Shown here: positions 16,317-24,014 of the stretch, piece by piece | Layout: the number at the start of each line of letters is the position of its first letter | Position numbering within the stretch: position 1 is the first letter of the stretch | Origin: Acidimicrobiia bacterium | GTDB taxonomy: Bacteria; Actinomycetota; Acidimicrobiia; Spongiisociales; ZC4RG35 | Assembly: GCA_015488325.1 (NCBI GenBank) | Contig: WFOA01000105.1 | Coordinates: forward strand, 1 to 46,696 | DNA length: 46,696 bases | Reading direction: 5' to 3' | Translations under genes and position numbers: made by a program | Notes under the pieces: model-generated | Told to the model about the DNA's origin: nothing | What the model saw: only the letters and a program-made list of their open reading frames with translations | Databases searched by the model: none

Positions 16317-16823
16317 GTGAGAAGGAGCATCGTGGTGGCGACGGTCGCCTTGGCCCTGGTGGCCGCCGCCTGCAGCCGTTCGGCGGAGCCGGAGCTGAGC
16401 GCGACCACCTCCAGCGTGGTGGCCCCACCCACCGTTCCGACGACCACCGTCCCCCAGGCGTCGGAGGGAGAGGGCACGACCACCACCACCGCCGGTGAGC
16501 CCGTCGAATCCTTCGAGGTGGTGGTACGGGAGGCGACCCCCGACGGTGAAGTCCTCTACGTCGTCGTCCCCCCCGGCTCCTACACCGACCTGGACCTCGA
16601 GGACTTCGTCCTCGAGATGGTGGAGTCGAACCCGGGCCTGTACGAGCTCTACGTCGTCGACGACCCCGACGCCGTCGACGCCCTGCGGACACCCCCCGAC
16701 GAGCGCACACCCGAACAGCAGACCCTCCTCGAAGGCCACCATCTGGTCAGCCTGGTGGAGGGCAAGCTGGTCCGCTTCCAGGGTCCCTTCGCCGAGATGG
16801 GCGAGTTCGTCCTCGGGTCGTGA
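16317..16823 (+). CDS. Lipoprotein of unknown function with Thr-rich linker
   Basis: A 168-residue secreted lipoprotein: N-terminal RRS, a hydrophobic core (IVVATVALALVAAAC) ending in a lipobox, then a Thr/Ser/Val-rich linker to about residue 60, then a small acidic alpha/beta domain (VLYVVVPPGSYTDLDLEDFV...LYELYVVDDPDAVDAL). No known family is recognised. GTG at 16317, just after an AGGAGG sequence, is chosen so that the signal peptide begins the protein; a GTG at 16287 would add ten acidic residues. The linker resembles that of the sugar-binding lipoprotein at 2870-4201. Confidence 0.7.
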   Translation: MRRSIVVATVALALVAAACSRSAEPELSATTSSVVAPPTVPTTTVPQASEGEGTTTTTAGEPVESFEVVVREATPDGEVLYVVVPPGSYTDLDLEDFVLEMVESNPGLYELYVVDDPDAVDALRTPPDERTPEQQTLLEGHHLVSLVEGKLVRFQGPFAEMGEFVLGS

Positions 16824-16826
16824 CCT

Positions 16827-18227
16827 TCAGCGCCGGAGGATCGCCTCGGCGACCGCCAGGAAACCGGCGAAGCCGAGGAGGTCGGTGACGGTGGTGAGGA
16901 ACAGGTTCGACCCGAGCGCAGGGTCGAAGCCGATGCGACGCAACGCCAGGGGGATGCCGGCACCGGCGAGGCCGGCGATGGTGAGGTTGGCCCATCCGGC
17001 CAGGAACATGGCCACGCCGATCCGGACGGGGTCGGGTTCGCCCTGGACCGCCTGCATGGTGTAGCCGAGCAGCCCGGCGAGGAGCCCGATGGCGGCACCG
17101 TTGGCGAGACCGATGATCGTCTCGCGTGAGATGACCCGCCGGGCTGCCTGGCCGGGTACGTCGCCGGCGGCGAGGGAGCGGATGACGACGGCGAGGCTCT
17201 GGGCGCCGGCGTCCCCGCCGATGCGGGCGACGAGGGGCATCAGGGCGGCCAGGACCACGAACTCGTCGAGGACGTCGGCGAAGCGGGAGATCGCCACCAC
17301 CACCGTCGAAGAGATGGCCACGTCGAAGGCGATCCAGGGGAGCCGGGCGCGGATCGAATGCCGAACGGGTGTCCGGATCGTCTCTTCGATGCCCGCCCCC
17401 ATGGCGGCGGCGAAATCCTCCGACGCCTCCTGTTGGACGGCTTCGATGACGGCGTCGGCGGTGACGATGCCGAGGAGACGCCGGTCGTCGTCGACCACCG
17501 GCACGGCGAAGAGGTGGTAGCGCTGGGCGAGTTCGGCCACCTCCTCGCGGTCGGTGTCGGGGGTGACCGCCACCGGGTTGGGGACCATCACCTCGTCGAG
17601 ACCCGCGCCGGGCCGGGCGAAGACGAGGTCGCGGAACGAGATCACCCCGACCAGCCGTCCGCCGTCGTCCACCACGTAGACGTAGGACAGCTCCTCCAGC
17701 TCCTCGTGGAGTTGACGGATCCGCTCGATGGCTTCACCGGCCGTCATCCCGACGGGGAGGGTGGCCACGTCGGTGGTCATGAGGCCGCCGGCCGAATCGG
17801 GTTCGTATTCGAGGATGTCCCGGATGTCGGCGGCGGCCTCGGGAGTCATCGCCTCGAGGAGCAGCTCGCGGGTCTCCCGGTCGACTTCGGCGAGGATGTC
17901 GGCGGCGTCTTCGGGTTCGAGCTCCTCCAGGACCTCCACGACGGTGGCGGTGGGGAGCTCCTCGACGATGTCGGCGGCGTGTCCCGGGTTGATCTCCTCG
18001 AGGACCTCGGCGGCGTCCTCGGGTTCGAGATCGGCCAGCAGGTCCCCGGCGGCCTCCTCGTCCAGCTCCTCGAGGATGTCGGCGGCGTCCTCGGGAGTGG
18101 CTTCGGCCAGGGCTTCCCACTCTTCGGTGTGGGTGTCGAGGTAGTGCTCGACCTCGTCGGGACGGGTCCGGGCGGCGGCCCACAGGGTGCGGGCGAAGAT
18201 GCGCGGTCGTCGAAGTCGCAGTTTCAT
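16827..18227 (-). CDS. mgtE: Magnesium transporter MgtE
   Basis: A 466-residue Mg2+ channel. The N-terminal helical domain carries repeated EDAADIL-type motifs (residues ~45-130), then two CBS domains (AGGLMTTDVATLPVGMTAGE..., MVPNPVAVTPDTDREEV), the connecting helix and a five-helix membrane domain. The pore signature, usually GGNAGTQS, appears as RIGGDAGAQSLAVVIR. Low intracellular Mg2+ opens the channel through the N and CBS domains. A minus-strand TAGCCT at 18273-18278 gives a leader of about 40 nt; no magnesium-riboswitch-sized leader exists. It converges with the lipoprotein gene, 3 nt apart. Confidence 0.95.
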   Translation of the reverse strand: MKLRLRRPRIFARTLWAAARTRPDEVEHYLDTHTEEWEALAEATPEDAADILEELDEEAAGDLLADLEPEDAAEVLEEINPGHAADIVEELPTATVVEVLEELEPEDAADILAEVDRETRELLLEAMTPEAAADIRDILEYEPDSAGGLMTTDVATLPVGMTAGEAIERIRQLHEELEELSYVYVVDDGGRLVGVISFRDLVFARPGAGLDEVMVPNPVAVTPDTDREEVAELAQRYHLFAVPVVDDDRRLLGIVTADAVIEAVQQEASEDFAAAMGAGIEETIRTPVRHSIRARLPWIAFDVAISSTVVVAISRFADVLDEFVVLAALMPLVARIGGDAGAQSLAVVIRSLAAGDVPGQAARRVISRETIIGLANGAAIGLLAGLLGYTMQAVQGEPDPVRIGVAMFLAGWANLTIAGLAGAGIPLALRRIGFDPALGSNLFLTTVTDLLGFAGFLAVAEAILRR

Positions 18228-18285
18228 GGGGTCGTCCCGGGCCGAAACCGACCGCCCGACGCGGTCCGGGTCAGGCTACCCGTCT

Positions 18286-18762
18286 TCAGTCCCGATAGGG
18301 CTGCACGTCCAGGACCTCCAGGGTGAAGGTCCCGCCGGGTGCCTCGTAGGTGACCGTGTCCCCGGGACGGGCTCCGAGGAGCGCCTCGCCGACCGGACTG
18401 GACGGCGAGGCGAGGAGATATCCGGGCACCTTGTTCTCGGGTGGCGCCACGAAATAGGTGAGTTCGTCCCCGTCGGAGTCCCTGACCTTCACCACCGACC
18501 CGACCACCACCTCGCCGGTGTCTTCGGCTTCGCGGACCTCGGCGGTGTGGAGCAGATGCTCGAGCTGGCGGATCCGGGCTTCCATGAGGCCCTGTTCGTT
18601 CTTGGCGGCGTCGTAGTCGGCGTTCTCGCGGATGTCGCCGTGGCTGCGCGCCTCGGCGATCCGCTCTTCGACCTCACGGCGGCCCACGGTCTTCAGATGT
18701 TCCAGCTCCTCTTGGAGCTTGCGGTAGGCACTCGGGGTGAGGAAGGTCGGCTGGTCGGTCAT
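18286..18762 (-). CDS. greA: Transcription elongation factor GreA
   Basis: A 158-residue Gre factor. The N-terminal coiled coil carries the acidic tip ARSHGDIRENADYDAAKNEQG, which reaches the RNA polymerase active site and triggers cleavage of backtracked RNA. The C-terminal FKBP-like domain ends with SPVGEALLGARPGDTVTYEA. The ATG at 18760-18762 is chosen because the domain begins with LTPSAYRKLQEELEHL; longer frames are Arg-rich read-through. A minus-strand TATCCT lies 10 nt upstream, so the leader is only a few bases. Confidence 0.95.
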   Translation of the reverse strand: MTDQPTFLTPSAYRKLQEELEHLKTVGRREVEERIAEARSHGDIRENADYDAAKNEQGLMEARIRQLEHLLHTAEVREAEDTGEVVVGSVVKVRDSDGDELTYFVAPPENKVPGYLLASPSSPVGEALLGARPGDTVTYEAPGGTFTLEVLDVQPYRD

Positions 18763-18772
18763 GGAACCCACG

Positions 18773-18778
18773 AGGATA
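18773..18778 (-). promoter_or_regulatory. -10 element of greA
   Basis: Minus-strand TATCCT, 10 nt before the greA ATG, giving a leader of about 3 nt. It lies in the 158-nt gap after the histidine kinase gene, which shows no other structure. Confidence 0.5.
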
Positions 18779-18920
18779 CCCGCGGCCGGCCCGTATCGGC
18801 CGTCCCGGCGCCCCCGGACGTCGGGGCCGCGGTTCGGTCGGGACGGCGCCGGGTCGCCGACGGCGAGGTGGCGCCGGACCGCGGGCTGCCCGTGGTGGAA
18901 CGAAGCGGCTGCCGTTTCGG

Positions 18921-20300
18921 TCAACTCCCCGGGAGACGGACGACGAAACACGCCCCGCCGCCGTCCCGGTCGCCGACGTCGATGCGTCCGCCGTGGGCTT
19001 CGGCGATCGCCTTCGCCATCGCCAGTCCCAGACCCACCCCGTCCCCTCCCCGGGCCGGGTCGGCTCGGTAGAAGCGGTCGAAGATCCGGGGGCGGTCCGC
19101 TTCGGCCACTCCGGGGCCGCGGTCGGCCACTGCCACCGTCACCGAACCGTCGTCACCGCCGACGGTCACGTCGATCGGTTCTGCTCCATGTTTGCGGGCG
19201 TTGTCGACGAGGATCCACAGCAACCGCTCCAGGGCTGCCTCGTCGCCGTGGACGACGGCCGGGCCGTCGACGACGACGGTGATGTCGGCTCCGATCCGAC
19301 TCGCCCTCGCCGCCACCGTCTCGGCGAGGACAGACATCGAGACGGGCCGTTCGTCGGCGGGGGGCGTGGATTCGGCCCGGGCGAGGGCGAGGAGACGGTC
19401 GGTGAGGTCGGCCATCCGGTCGGCTTCGGCGGCGATGTCGCCGACGGTTTCACGGCGTTCCGCCTCGTCGACGTCGGGGTGTTCGAGGAGGAACCCTGCG
19501 TTGGCGCGGATGGTGGTGAGGGGACTCCGGAGCTCGTGGGAGGCGTCCGCCAGGAACCGCCGCTGCGCCTCCAACGCGTCAGTCAGCTCACGGCGGGACG
19601 CCTGGAGGTGGTCCAGCATGGCGTTGAAACTGTCGGTGAGGCGGCCCACCTCGTCGCGGCTGCGGACCGGGGGGAGGCGGCGGGACAGGTCGCCGGTCTG
19701 TCCGATCTCGTCGGTGGTGGCCGCCAGGCGTCCGAGCGGTCGAAGAGCTCGTCCGGCGACGAGCCAGGAGACCGCCGTCGCTGCCAGCAGCGTGATCGTG
19801 GCGGACACCCAGATGACGGCCTGAAGGCCCGCCAGCTCTTCCGTCACCGACCGCACCGGTTGGGCGGCGACGATGGCGAGGGGTCCGGTCGGCGACGACC
19901 AGGCGACCGCATGGACGCGAACCTCCTCTCCGTTGGGGAGCCGGAAGGTACCCGCCGCCGACCCTTGGGTGAGGGTCTCGTCGATCATCACGGCGGGGAC
20001 CTCGGGGGGGTCCCCGCGGTAGAACCCGGTGGCGTAGAGGACCGTGCCGTCTGCCGAGACGACTTCGACGAAGGGGTCGGTGTCGCGTTCGAGGTCGACG
20101 GCCACGACCGGCGGCCCGGCGGGAAGGTCGCGTTCCTGTTCGAGGCCGGCGACGACCCGCTCCGCCAGCCCGGCCAGAGCCGTCGCCTGCTCCTCGGGGG
20201 CGCTGGCCCGGGCGCCGGCCAAGAGCAGCGCTCCGAAGCCTCCCATCGCCAGGGCGGTGACGACCGCCCCGTAGAGGGCGAGGCGGAGCCGGATCGGCAT
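18921..20300 (-). CDS. Sensor histidine kinase (OmpR-pair type)
   Basis: A 459-residue membrane kinase. A first membrane helix (LALYGAVVTALAMGGFGALLL) is followed by an extracytoplasmic sensor of about 130 residues, a second helix (WVSATITLLAATAVSWLVA), a HAMP domain, the HisKA box RRFLADASHELRSPLTTIRA with the phospho-His, and a HATPase with N box (LVDNARKHG), G1 (VADRGPGV), F (IFDRFYRADPA) and G2 (GVGLGLAMAKA). It starts 3 nt after the response regulator gene, so the two form one operon. The signal is unknown; the layout resembles mycobacterial MprB/TrcS-type sensors. Confidence 0.94.
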   Translation of the reverse strand: MPIRLRLALYGAVVTALAMGGFGALLLAGARASAPEEQATALAGLAERVVAGLEQERDLPAGPPVVAVDLERDTDPFVEVVSADGTVLYATGFYRGDPPEVPAVMIDETLTQGSAAGTFRLPNGEEVRVHAVAWSSPTGPLAIVAAQPVRSVTEELAGLQAVIWVSATITLLAATAVSWLVAGRALRPLGRLAATTDEIGQTGDLSRRLPPVRSRDEVGRLTDSFNAMLDHLQASRRELTDALEAQRRFLADASHELRSPLTTIRANAGFLLEHPDVDEAERRETVGDIAAEADRMADLTDRLLALARAESTPPADERPVSMSVLAETVAARASRIGADITVVVDGPAVVHGDEAALERLLWILVDNARKHGAEPIDVTVGGDDGSVTVAVADRGPGVAEADRPRIFDRFYRADPARGGDGVGLGLAMAKAIAEAHGGRIDVGDRDGGGACFVVRLPGS

Positions 20301-20303
20301 CCC

Positions 20304-20984
20304 TCACCCTTCCTTGAGCACGTAGCCCGCACCCCGCACGGTGTGGATGAGACGGGGTGATCCGTCCGCTTCCAGCTTCTGGCGGAGGTAGCGGACGTAG
20401 ACGTCGACGACGTTGCTGGTCGTCTCGGCGTCGAGTCCCCACACCCCGGAGAGGATCTGGGCACGTGACAGCACGATCCGGGGGTTGCGGAGGAAGAACT
20501 CGAGCACCCGAAACTCGAGGGCGGTCATCTGCAGGGGGCGGCCCCTTCGGGACACCTCCATCGCCGGGACGTCCATCTCCACGTCGGCGTAGCGGAGGAC
20601 CTCCGCGGTGGTGGCGTCGTCCTCGACGTTCCGCCGGAGGAGGCTGCGAACCCGGGCGAGGAGCTCTTCGTAGGCGAAGGGCTTCACGAGGTAGTCGTCG
20701 GCGCCGGCGTCGAGGCCCTCCACCCGGTCGGCGATGGCGTCGCGGGCGGTGAGCATCAGGATGGGGAGGCGATCGCCCGCTCGGCGGATGCGGCGGCAGA
20801 TCTCGATCCCGTCGAGGCCGGGAAGCATGATGTCGAGGATGACGAGGTCCGGGCCTTCCCGCGCTTCGTGCAGGCCCGCAGGGCCGTCGTGGACGACGGT
20901 GACTTCGTATCCCTCGTAGGCCAGGGCCCGCCGGATCGCGGCGGCGATCCGGCGGTCGTCTTCGACGACCAGGATGTGCGCCAT
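20304..20984 (-). CDS. OmpR/PhoB-family response regulator
   Basis: A 226-residue regulator. The receiver begins HILVVEDDRRIAAAIRRAL, the phospho-Asp is in PDLVILDIMLPGLDG, and the switch Lys is in DDYLVKPFAYEELLARV. The C-terminal winged helix includes LEFRVLEFFLRNP and VVDVYVRYLRQKLE...LIHTVRGAGYVL. The ATG at 20982-20984 starts exactly at the receiver; the frame upstream is Arg-rich and not family-like. It is first in the operon with the kinase. The target genes cannot be read here. Confidence 0.95.
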   Translation of the reverse strand: MAHILVVEDDRRIAAAIRRALAYEGYEVTVVHDGPAGLHEAREGPDLVILDIMLPGLDGIEICRRIRRAGDRLPILMLTARDAIADRVEGLDAGADDYLVKPFAYEELLARVRSLLRRNVEDDATTAEVLRYADVEMDVPAMEVSRRGRPLQMTALEFRVLEFFLRNPRIVLSRAQILSGVWGLDAETTSNVVDVYVRYLRQKLEADGSPRLIHTVRGAGYVLKEG

Positions 20985-21031
20985 GGGGTCATGTTGGCAC
21001 CCGGAGATGAGGGGACGATGAGTCTTCGGCG

Positions 21032-21298
21032 TCAGCGGCCGGGCCGCCGGCCGGTGGTGAGGAGCACGACGACGGCGACGGCTCCGCCGAAGCTCAAGGC
21101 GACGGCGGCCGTTCCCAGCGACCTCCCGGGGGCGTCGGCGAGGTACCAGGCGCCCCAGGCGGCTGCGCCGCCGGCCGCCGCCACCGCCGTCGCCCACGTC
21201 GCCGGCCTGCGATGTTCCGGTCGCCGCCCCAGACCCCAGCCGACGACGGCGCCGTACGCCAGGGAGGCGATCACGAACCGGACGTCGTCGACGGGCAT
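21032..21298 (-). CDS. Small membrane protein, three predicted helices
   Basis: An 88-residue hydrophobic protein with segments VRFVIASLAYGAVVGWGLG, a central Ala/Trp-rich helix and a Val-rich third helix before a basic end (TTGRRPGR). No family is recognised. The ATG at 21296-21298 sits exactly 7 nt after a minus-strand TAGCCT -10, so it has its own leaderless transcript, separate from the 47-residue frame just upstream. Coding status rests on hydropathy and promoter geometry. Confidence 0.6.
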   Translation of the reverse strand: MPVDDVRFVIASLAYGAVVGWGLGRRPEHRRPATWATAVAAAGGAAAWGAWYLADAPGRSLGTAAVALSFGGAVAVVVLLTTGRRPGR

Positions 21299-21305
21299 CG
21301 GGGGG

Positions 21306-21311
21306 AGGCTA
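21306..21311 (-). promoter_or_regulatory. -10 element of the small membrane protein gene (leaderless)
   Basis: Minus-strand TAGCCT, then 7 nt, then ATG at 21298. The spacing is identical to nadE and the class IV aminotransferase. Confidence 0.55.
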
Positions 21312-21318
21312 CCCCGGT

Positions 21319-21462
21319 TCAGAGGCGGGACGACTGCTCGTCGGGGATGGGTTCGGGGACCGGTTCCTCCTGCGGTGCGCGGGGGTCGGGTTCTGCGGGC
21401 TCCCATGCCGGGGCCACCAAGGGTTCGACGATGATCACTCGCCGTCGTTCTCCGATGTCCAT
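21319..21462 (-). CDS. Possible 47-residue acidic/proline-rich small protein
   Basis: A short frame begins at ATG 21460-21462, 6 nt after an AAGGAGG ribosome-binding sequence, and encodes MDIGERRRVIIVEPLVAP followed by a Pro/Glu-rich stretch (APQEEPVPEPIPDEQSS). Its first 28 nt overlap the 3' end of the coiled-coil gene at 21435-22223, so the two would be translationally coupled. The strong ribosome-binding site, sensible start and low-complexity but ordered composition argue that it is real. No family is recognised. It could bind the upstream gene's product; that is speculation. Confidence 0.5.
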   Translation of the reverse strand: MDIGERRRVIIVEPLVAPAWEPAEPDPRAPQEEPVPEPIPDEQSSRL

Positions 21463-22223
21463 CGTTGTCCTCCTTGTGTTTCCAGCCACCGTCCGATGGC
21501 TACCAGGTCTCCGTCGACGGGTTCCCAGGCTTCGTCGAGGTCAGCGCCGAGGGGGTCGTCGAAGAATTCGGCGACCGCTCGGGGGTCGGAGGTGGCGACC
21601 CTGCGACCCGCCGAGACGACCACCACCGCCGTCACCCGGGCGTGGGATGCCCGGTATCCGTGTTCGTGTTCGACCACCTTGCCGGACAGGGCCACCGCGC
21701 CGATGACGAAGTCGTCGGCGTCCTCGGTGAGGTGGACGTCGGCCAGCTCGTGGGGGGATTTCGCCGCGTAGATCCCACAGCCGTAGCCGTAGCCGGAGCA
21801 GGTACCGGCGAGGTGGGGGACGTCCTCGTCGTTCGGCGTCGGGCAGACGGCTTCGTGGGCGGGGTGGTCCCAGACGGTCCAGGCGCCGTGGAGCATGCCG
21901 TGTTCGACCCTCCACAGCCGGTAGCCGATCACCGGTGTCGGGGACCAGTGCTCGCCGTGGGCTCGGGCGGTGCGGTCGATGAAGTCCTCGAGGAGGGCGA
22001 CGAGGCCCTTGCGGTAGCCGGCGATCTCGGCGGCGAGGGTGGCGGCATGACGTTCGAGCCGCGAGATCTCGTCGTGCAGGTGGGCGAGTTGGATCCGTCG
22101 TCGCCGGATGTTTCGCTCCAGGCGGTCGATCTCCGGCGGGGCCGGAACCTGGTACCGCCTTCGGTACAGGTGGTAGCGGCGGGTGAGGTACTCCAGTTCG
22201 TCGTGCAGCGGAGCGGTGGTCAT
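21435..22223 (-). CDS. Coiled-coil protein with Cys-rich GIYA-type domain, function unknown
   Basis: A 262-residue protein. Residues ~1-85 form an Arg/Leu/Glu-rich coiled coil (IDRLERNIRRRRIQLAHLHD). The C-terminal domain runs from YRLWRVEHGMLHGAWTVWD through a Cys cluster (AVCPTPNDEDVPHLAGTC, then GCGIYAAKSPHELADVH) to HARVTAVVVVS. The GCGIYA segment with flanking Cys/His recurs in actinobacterial hypothetical proteins of unknown role, where it may bind metal. A minus-strand TAGGTT near 22251 and a GAAGAG site precede the ATG. It is divergent from phosphoribulokinase but nothing links it to carbon fixation. Confidence 0.7.
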   Translation of the reverse strand: MTTAPLHDELEYLTRRYHLYRRRYQVPAPPEIDRLERNIRRRRIQLAHLHDEISRLERHAATLAAEIAGYRKGLVALLEDFIDRTARAHGEHWSPTPVIGYRLWRVEHGMLHGAWTVWDHPAHEAVCPTPNDEDVPHLAGTCSGYGYGCGIYAAKSPHELADVHLTEDADDFVIGAVALSGKVVEHEHGYRASHARVTAVVVVSAGRRVATSDPRAVAEFFDDPLGADLDEAWEPVDGDLVAIGRWLETQGGQRWTSENDGE

Positions 22224-22376
22224 CGGGCTCTCTTCGGGACCCGACCCAACCTACGGCATCGAACAGGTGTTCGTCAACCGTGATTCCGTGGTGAGATTTC
22301 GCGCACTGGGCCGGTGGCCCCGGCGGGTGAGGTGCGATCCCCCGATGGGGGGCTGGCCCGGCGACGGTCCGTGCCC

Positions 22377-22398
22377 TACGTTGGTGCCCCCGACGGAG
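22377..22398 (+). promoter_or_regulatory. -10 element and ribosome-binding site of prk
   Basis: TACGTT at 22377-22382 is identical to the proposed cbbL -10, and GGAG at 22395-22398 lies 7 nt before the prk ATG. No convincing -35 was seen, which fits activator dependence (for example CbbR). Confidence 0.45.
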
Positions 22399-22405
22399 AC
22401 ACGCT

Positions 22406-23308
22406 ATGGCTCATCGACGGGTGCTCCTCGCCATCGCCGGGGACAGCGCCGCCGGCAAGACGACGATCAGCGACGGCCTGGCCGAGATCATCGGCCGAGA
22501 CCGGGTGACGGTGGTGTGCTCCGACGACTACCACAAGTACGGCAGGAAGGCCCGGGCCGAACGCGACATCACCCCGCTCCACCCCGACTGCAACTATCTC
22601 GACATCCTCGCCCAACACCTCGAACTCCTCCGAGCGGGTGAACCGATCCTCAAGCCCGTCTACAACCATTCCTACGGGGAGCTCGACCCGCCCGAATACG
22701 TCGAGGCTCGGGACATCATCGTCGTCGAGGGCCTCCATCCGTTGGCGGAGCGTCGACTCCGACAGGTCTTCGACGTGAAGGTGTTCCTCGATCCGCCCCT
22801 CGAGCTGCGGACCCGCTGGAAGATCAGACGCGACGTGGCCAAACGGGGATACACCCCCGACGAGGTGCGGGCGGCCATGCAGCGACGGGAAGCCGACTCG
22901 AAGGCCTTCATCGCACCCCAGCGGGCCTTCGCCGACATCGTGGTGACCTTCTACGAGGGCGAGGGCAGGGCCGGAGACGACGAACACCTCGACGTCCGAC
23001 TGGTCCTTCGGCCCACCCTCGCCCACCCGAACCTGGAGCACCTCCTCCCCCCCGACCACGGTCCGATCCGCCAGCGGCTGGGACGTGACGAAGGCCGTCC
23101 CGTCGACTTCCTCGAGATCGACGGTTCGGCGCCAGGCGAGGAGATCCGGCGGCTCGAAGACGCCATCTACGCCCATTTCTGGGGCGACCGGAACGCCATG
23201 CCGCCCGCCGTGGGGCGGGTCGACGAACGCCACAGCGGGCCCCTTGCCCTCACCCAGCTCCTCATCGCGGGGCACGTCCTCACGGCACGGTCGCTGGTGG
23301 CCGCCTGA
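22406..23308 (+). CDS. prk: Phosphoribulokinase
   Basis: A 300-residue kinase with Walker A LAIAGDSAAGKTTISDGLAE, VVCSDDYHKYGRKAR, the signature PPEYVEARDIIVVEGLHPL and KVFLDPPLELRTRWKIRRD. It phosphorylates ribulose 5-phosphate to the rubisco substrate ribulose 1,5-bisphosphate. The P-loop lacks the redox-regulatory Cys of plant and cyanobacterial enzymes (GDSGCGKST), so thioredoxin or CP12 control by that route is not expected. It is convergent with rpe and stands apart from the rubisco operon about 2.8 kb away, but completes the Calvin-specific pair of enzymes in this island. Confidence 0.96.
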   Translation: MAHRRVLLAIAGDSAAGKTTISDGLAEIIGRDRVTVVCSDDYHKYGRKARAERDITPLHPDCNYLDILAQHLELLRAGEPILKPVYNHSYGELDPPEYVEARDIIVVEGLHPLAERRLRQVFDVKVFLDPPLELRTRWKIRRDVAKRGYTPDEVRAAMQRREADSKAFIAPQRAFADIVVTFYEGEGRAGDDEHLDVRLVLRPTLAHPNLEHLLPPDHGPIRQRLGRDEGRPVDFLEIDGSAPGEEIRRLEDAIYAHFWGDRNAMPPAVGRVDERHSGPLALTQLLIAGHVLTARSLVAA

Positions 23309-23333
23309 CGAATGGGTCGTCGGCCGCGGCGGT

Positions 23334-24014
23334 TCACGCCGCTCCGGCTTCGGCCTCCAACACGTGGCGGAGCTGGCGTACCGCGGCGGCCTTGCCGTCG
23401 GGATGGCCGAGGATGCCCGAGCCGGAGATGAACACGTCGGCGCCGGCCCGGGCGGCGTCGCCGATCGTGTGGGCTTTGATCCCCCCGTCCACTTCGAGCC
23501 GGGCGGTGGAGCCGATCTGGTCGAGCATCGCTCGGGCCCGGGCGATCTTGGGGAGCATCGAGCGGATGAAGGACTGTCCGCCGAAGCCGGGGTTGACCGT
23601 CATGATGAGGAGCAGGTCGATGTCGCCCAACACGTCGCGGATCGCCTCCACAGGTGTGGCCGGGTTGATGGCCACCGCCGGTTTCGCCCCTGCTTCGGCG
23701 ATCAGCCCCAGGGTCCGGTGGAGATGCACGGTGGCTTCGGCGTGGACGATCACCGTGTCGCACCCGGCCCGGACGTATTCGGAGACGTAACGTTCGGGCT
23801 CTTCGATCATCAGATGGGCTTCGAAGGGGAGGTCGACACGTTCCCGACCCGCCGCCACGACGTCGGCGCCGAAGGTGAGGTTGGGGACGAACCGTCCGTC
23901 CATGACGTCCCACTGCACGCCGTCGACACCCGCCGCCTCCAGCTCGGCGAGTTCGTCTCCGAGTCGCATGTAGTCGGCGCCGAGGACCGACGCCACGATC
24001 TGGTGTCGGGTCAT
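23334..24014 (-). CDS. rpe: Ribulose-phosphate 3-epimerase
   Basis: A 226-residue TIM-barrel epimerase that interconverts xylulose and ribulose 5-phosphates, feeding prk. Motifs are VASVLGADYMRLGDELAEL, DVMDGRFVPNLTFG, AHLMIEEPERY, MTVNPGFGGQSFI and LEVDGGIKAHT. The metal-ligand His that precedes DVMDG in most family members (HVDVMDG) is replaced here by Gln34 (QWDVMDG); Asp36, the AHL His and the VDGG Asp remain. Its ATG overlaps the aldolase stop (ATGA). It is the last gene of a cbbR-fba-rpe string. The function is secure unless Gln34 marks a subfamily with another substrate. Confidence 0.94.
   Translation of the reverse strand: MTRHQIVASVLGADYMRLGDELAELEAAGVDGVQWDVMDGRFVPNLTFGADVVAAGRERVDLPFEAHLMIEEPERYVSEYVRAGCDTVIVHAEATVHLHRTLGLIAEAGAKPAVAINPATPVEAIRDVLGDIDLLLIMTVNPGFGGQSFIRSMLPKIARARAMLDQIGSTARLEVDGGIKAHTIGDAARAGADVFISGSGILGHPDGKAAAVRQLRHVLEAEAGAA

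Noticed and set aside
18228-18285. Magnesium riboswitch upstream of mgtE
   Set aside because: The gap is under 60 nt and the predicted leader about 40 nt, far too short for an M-box.
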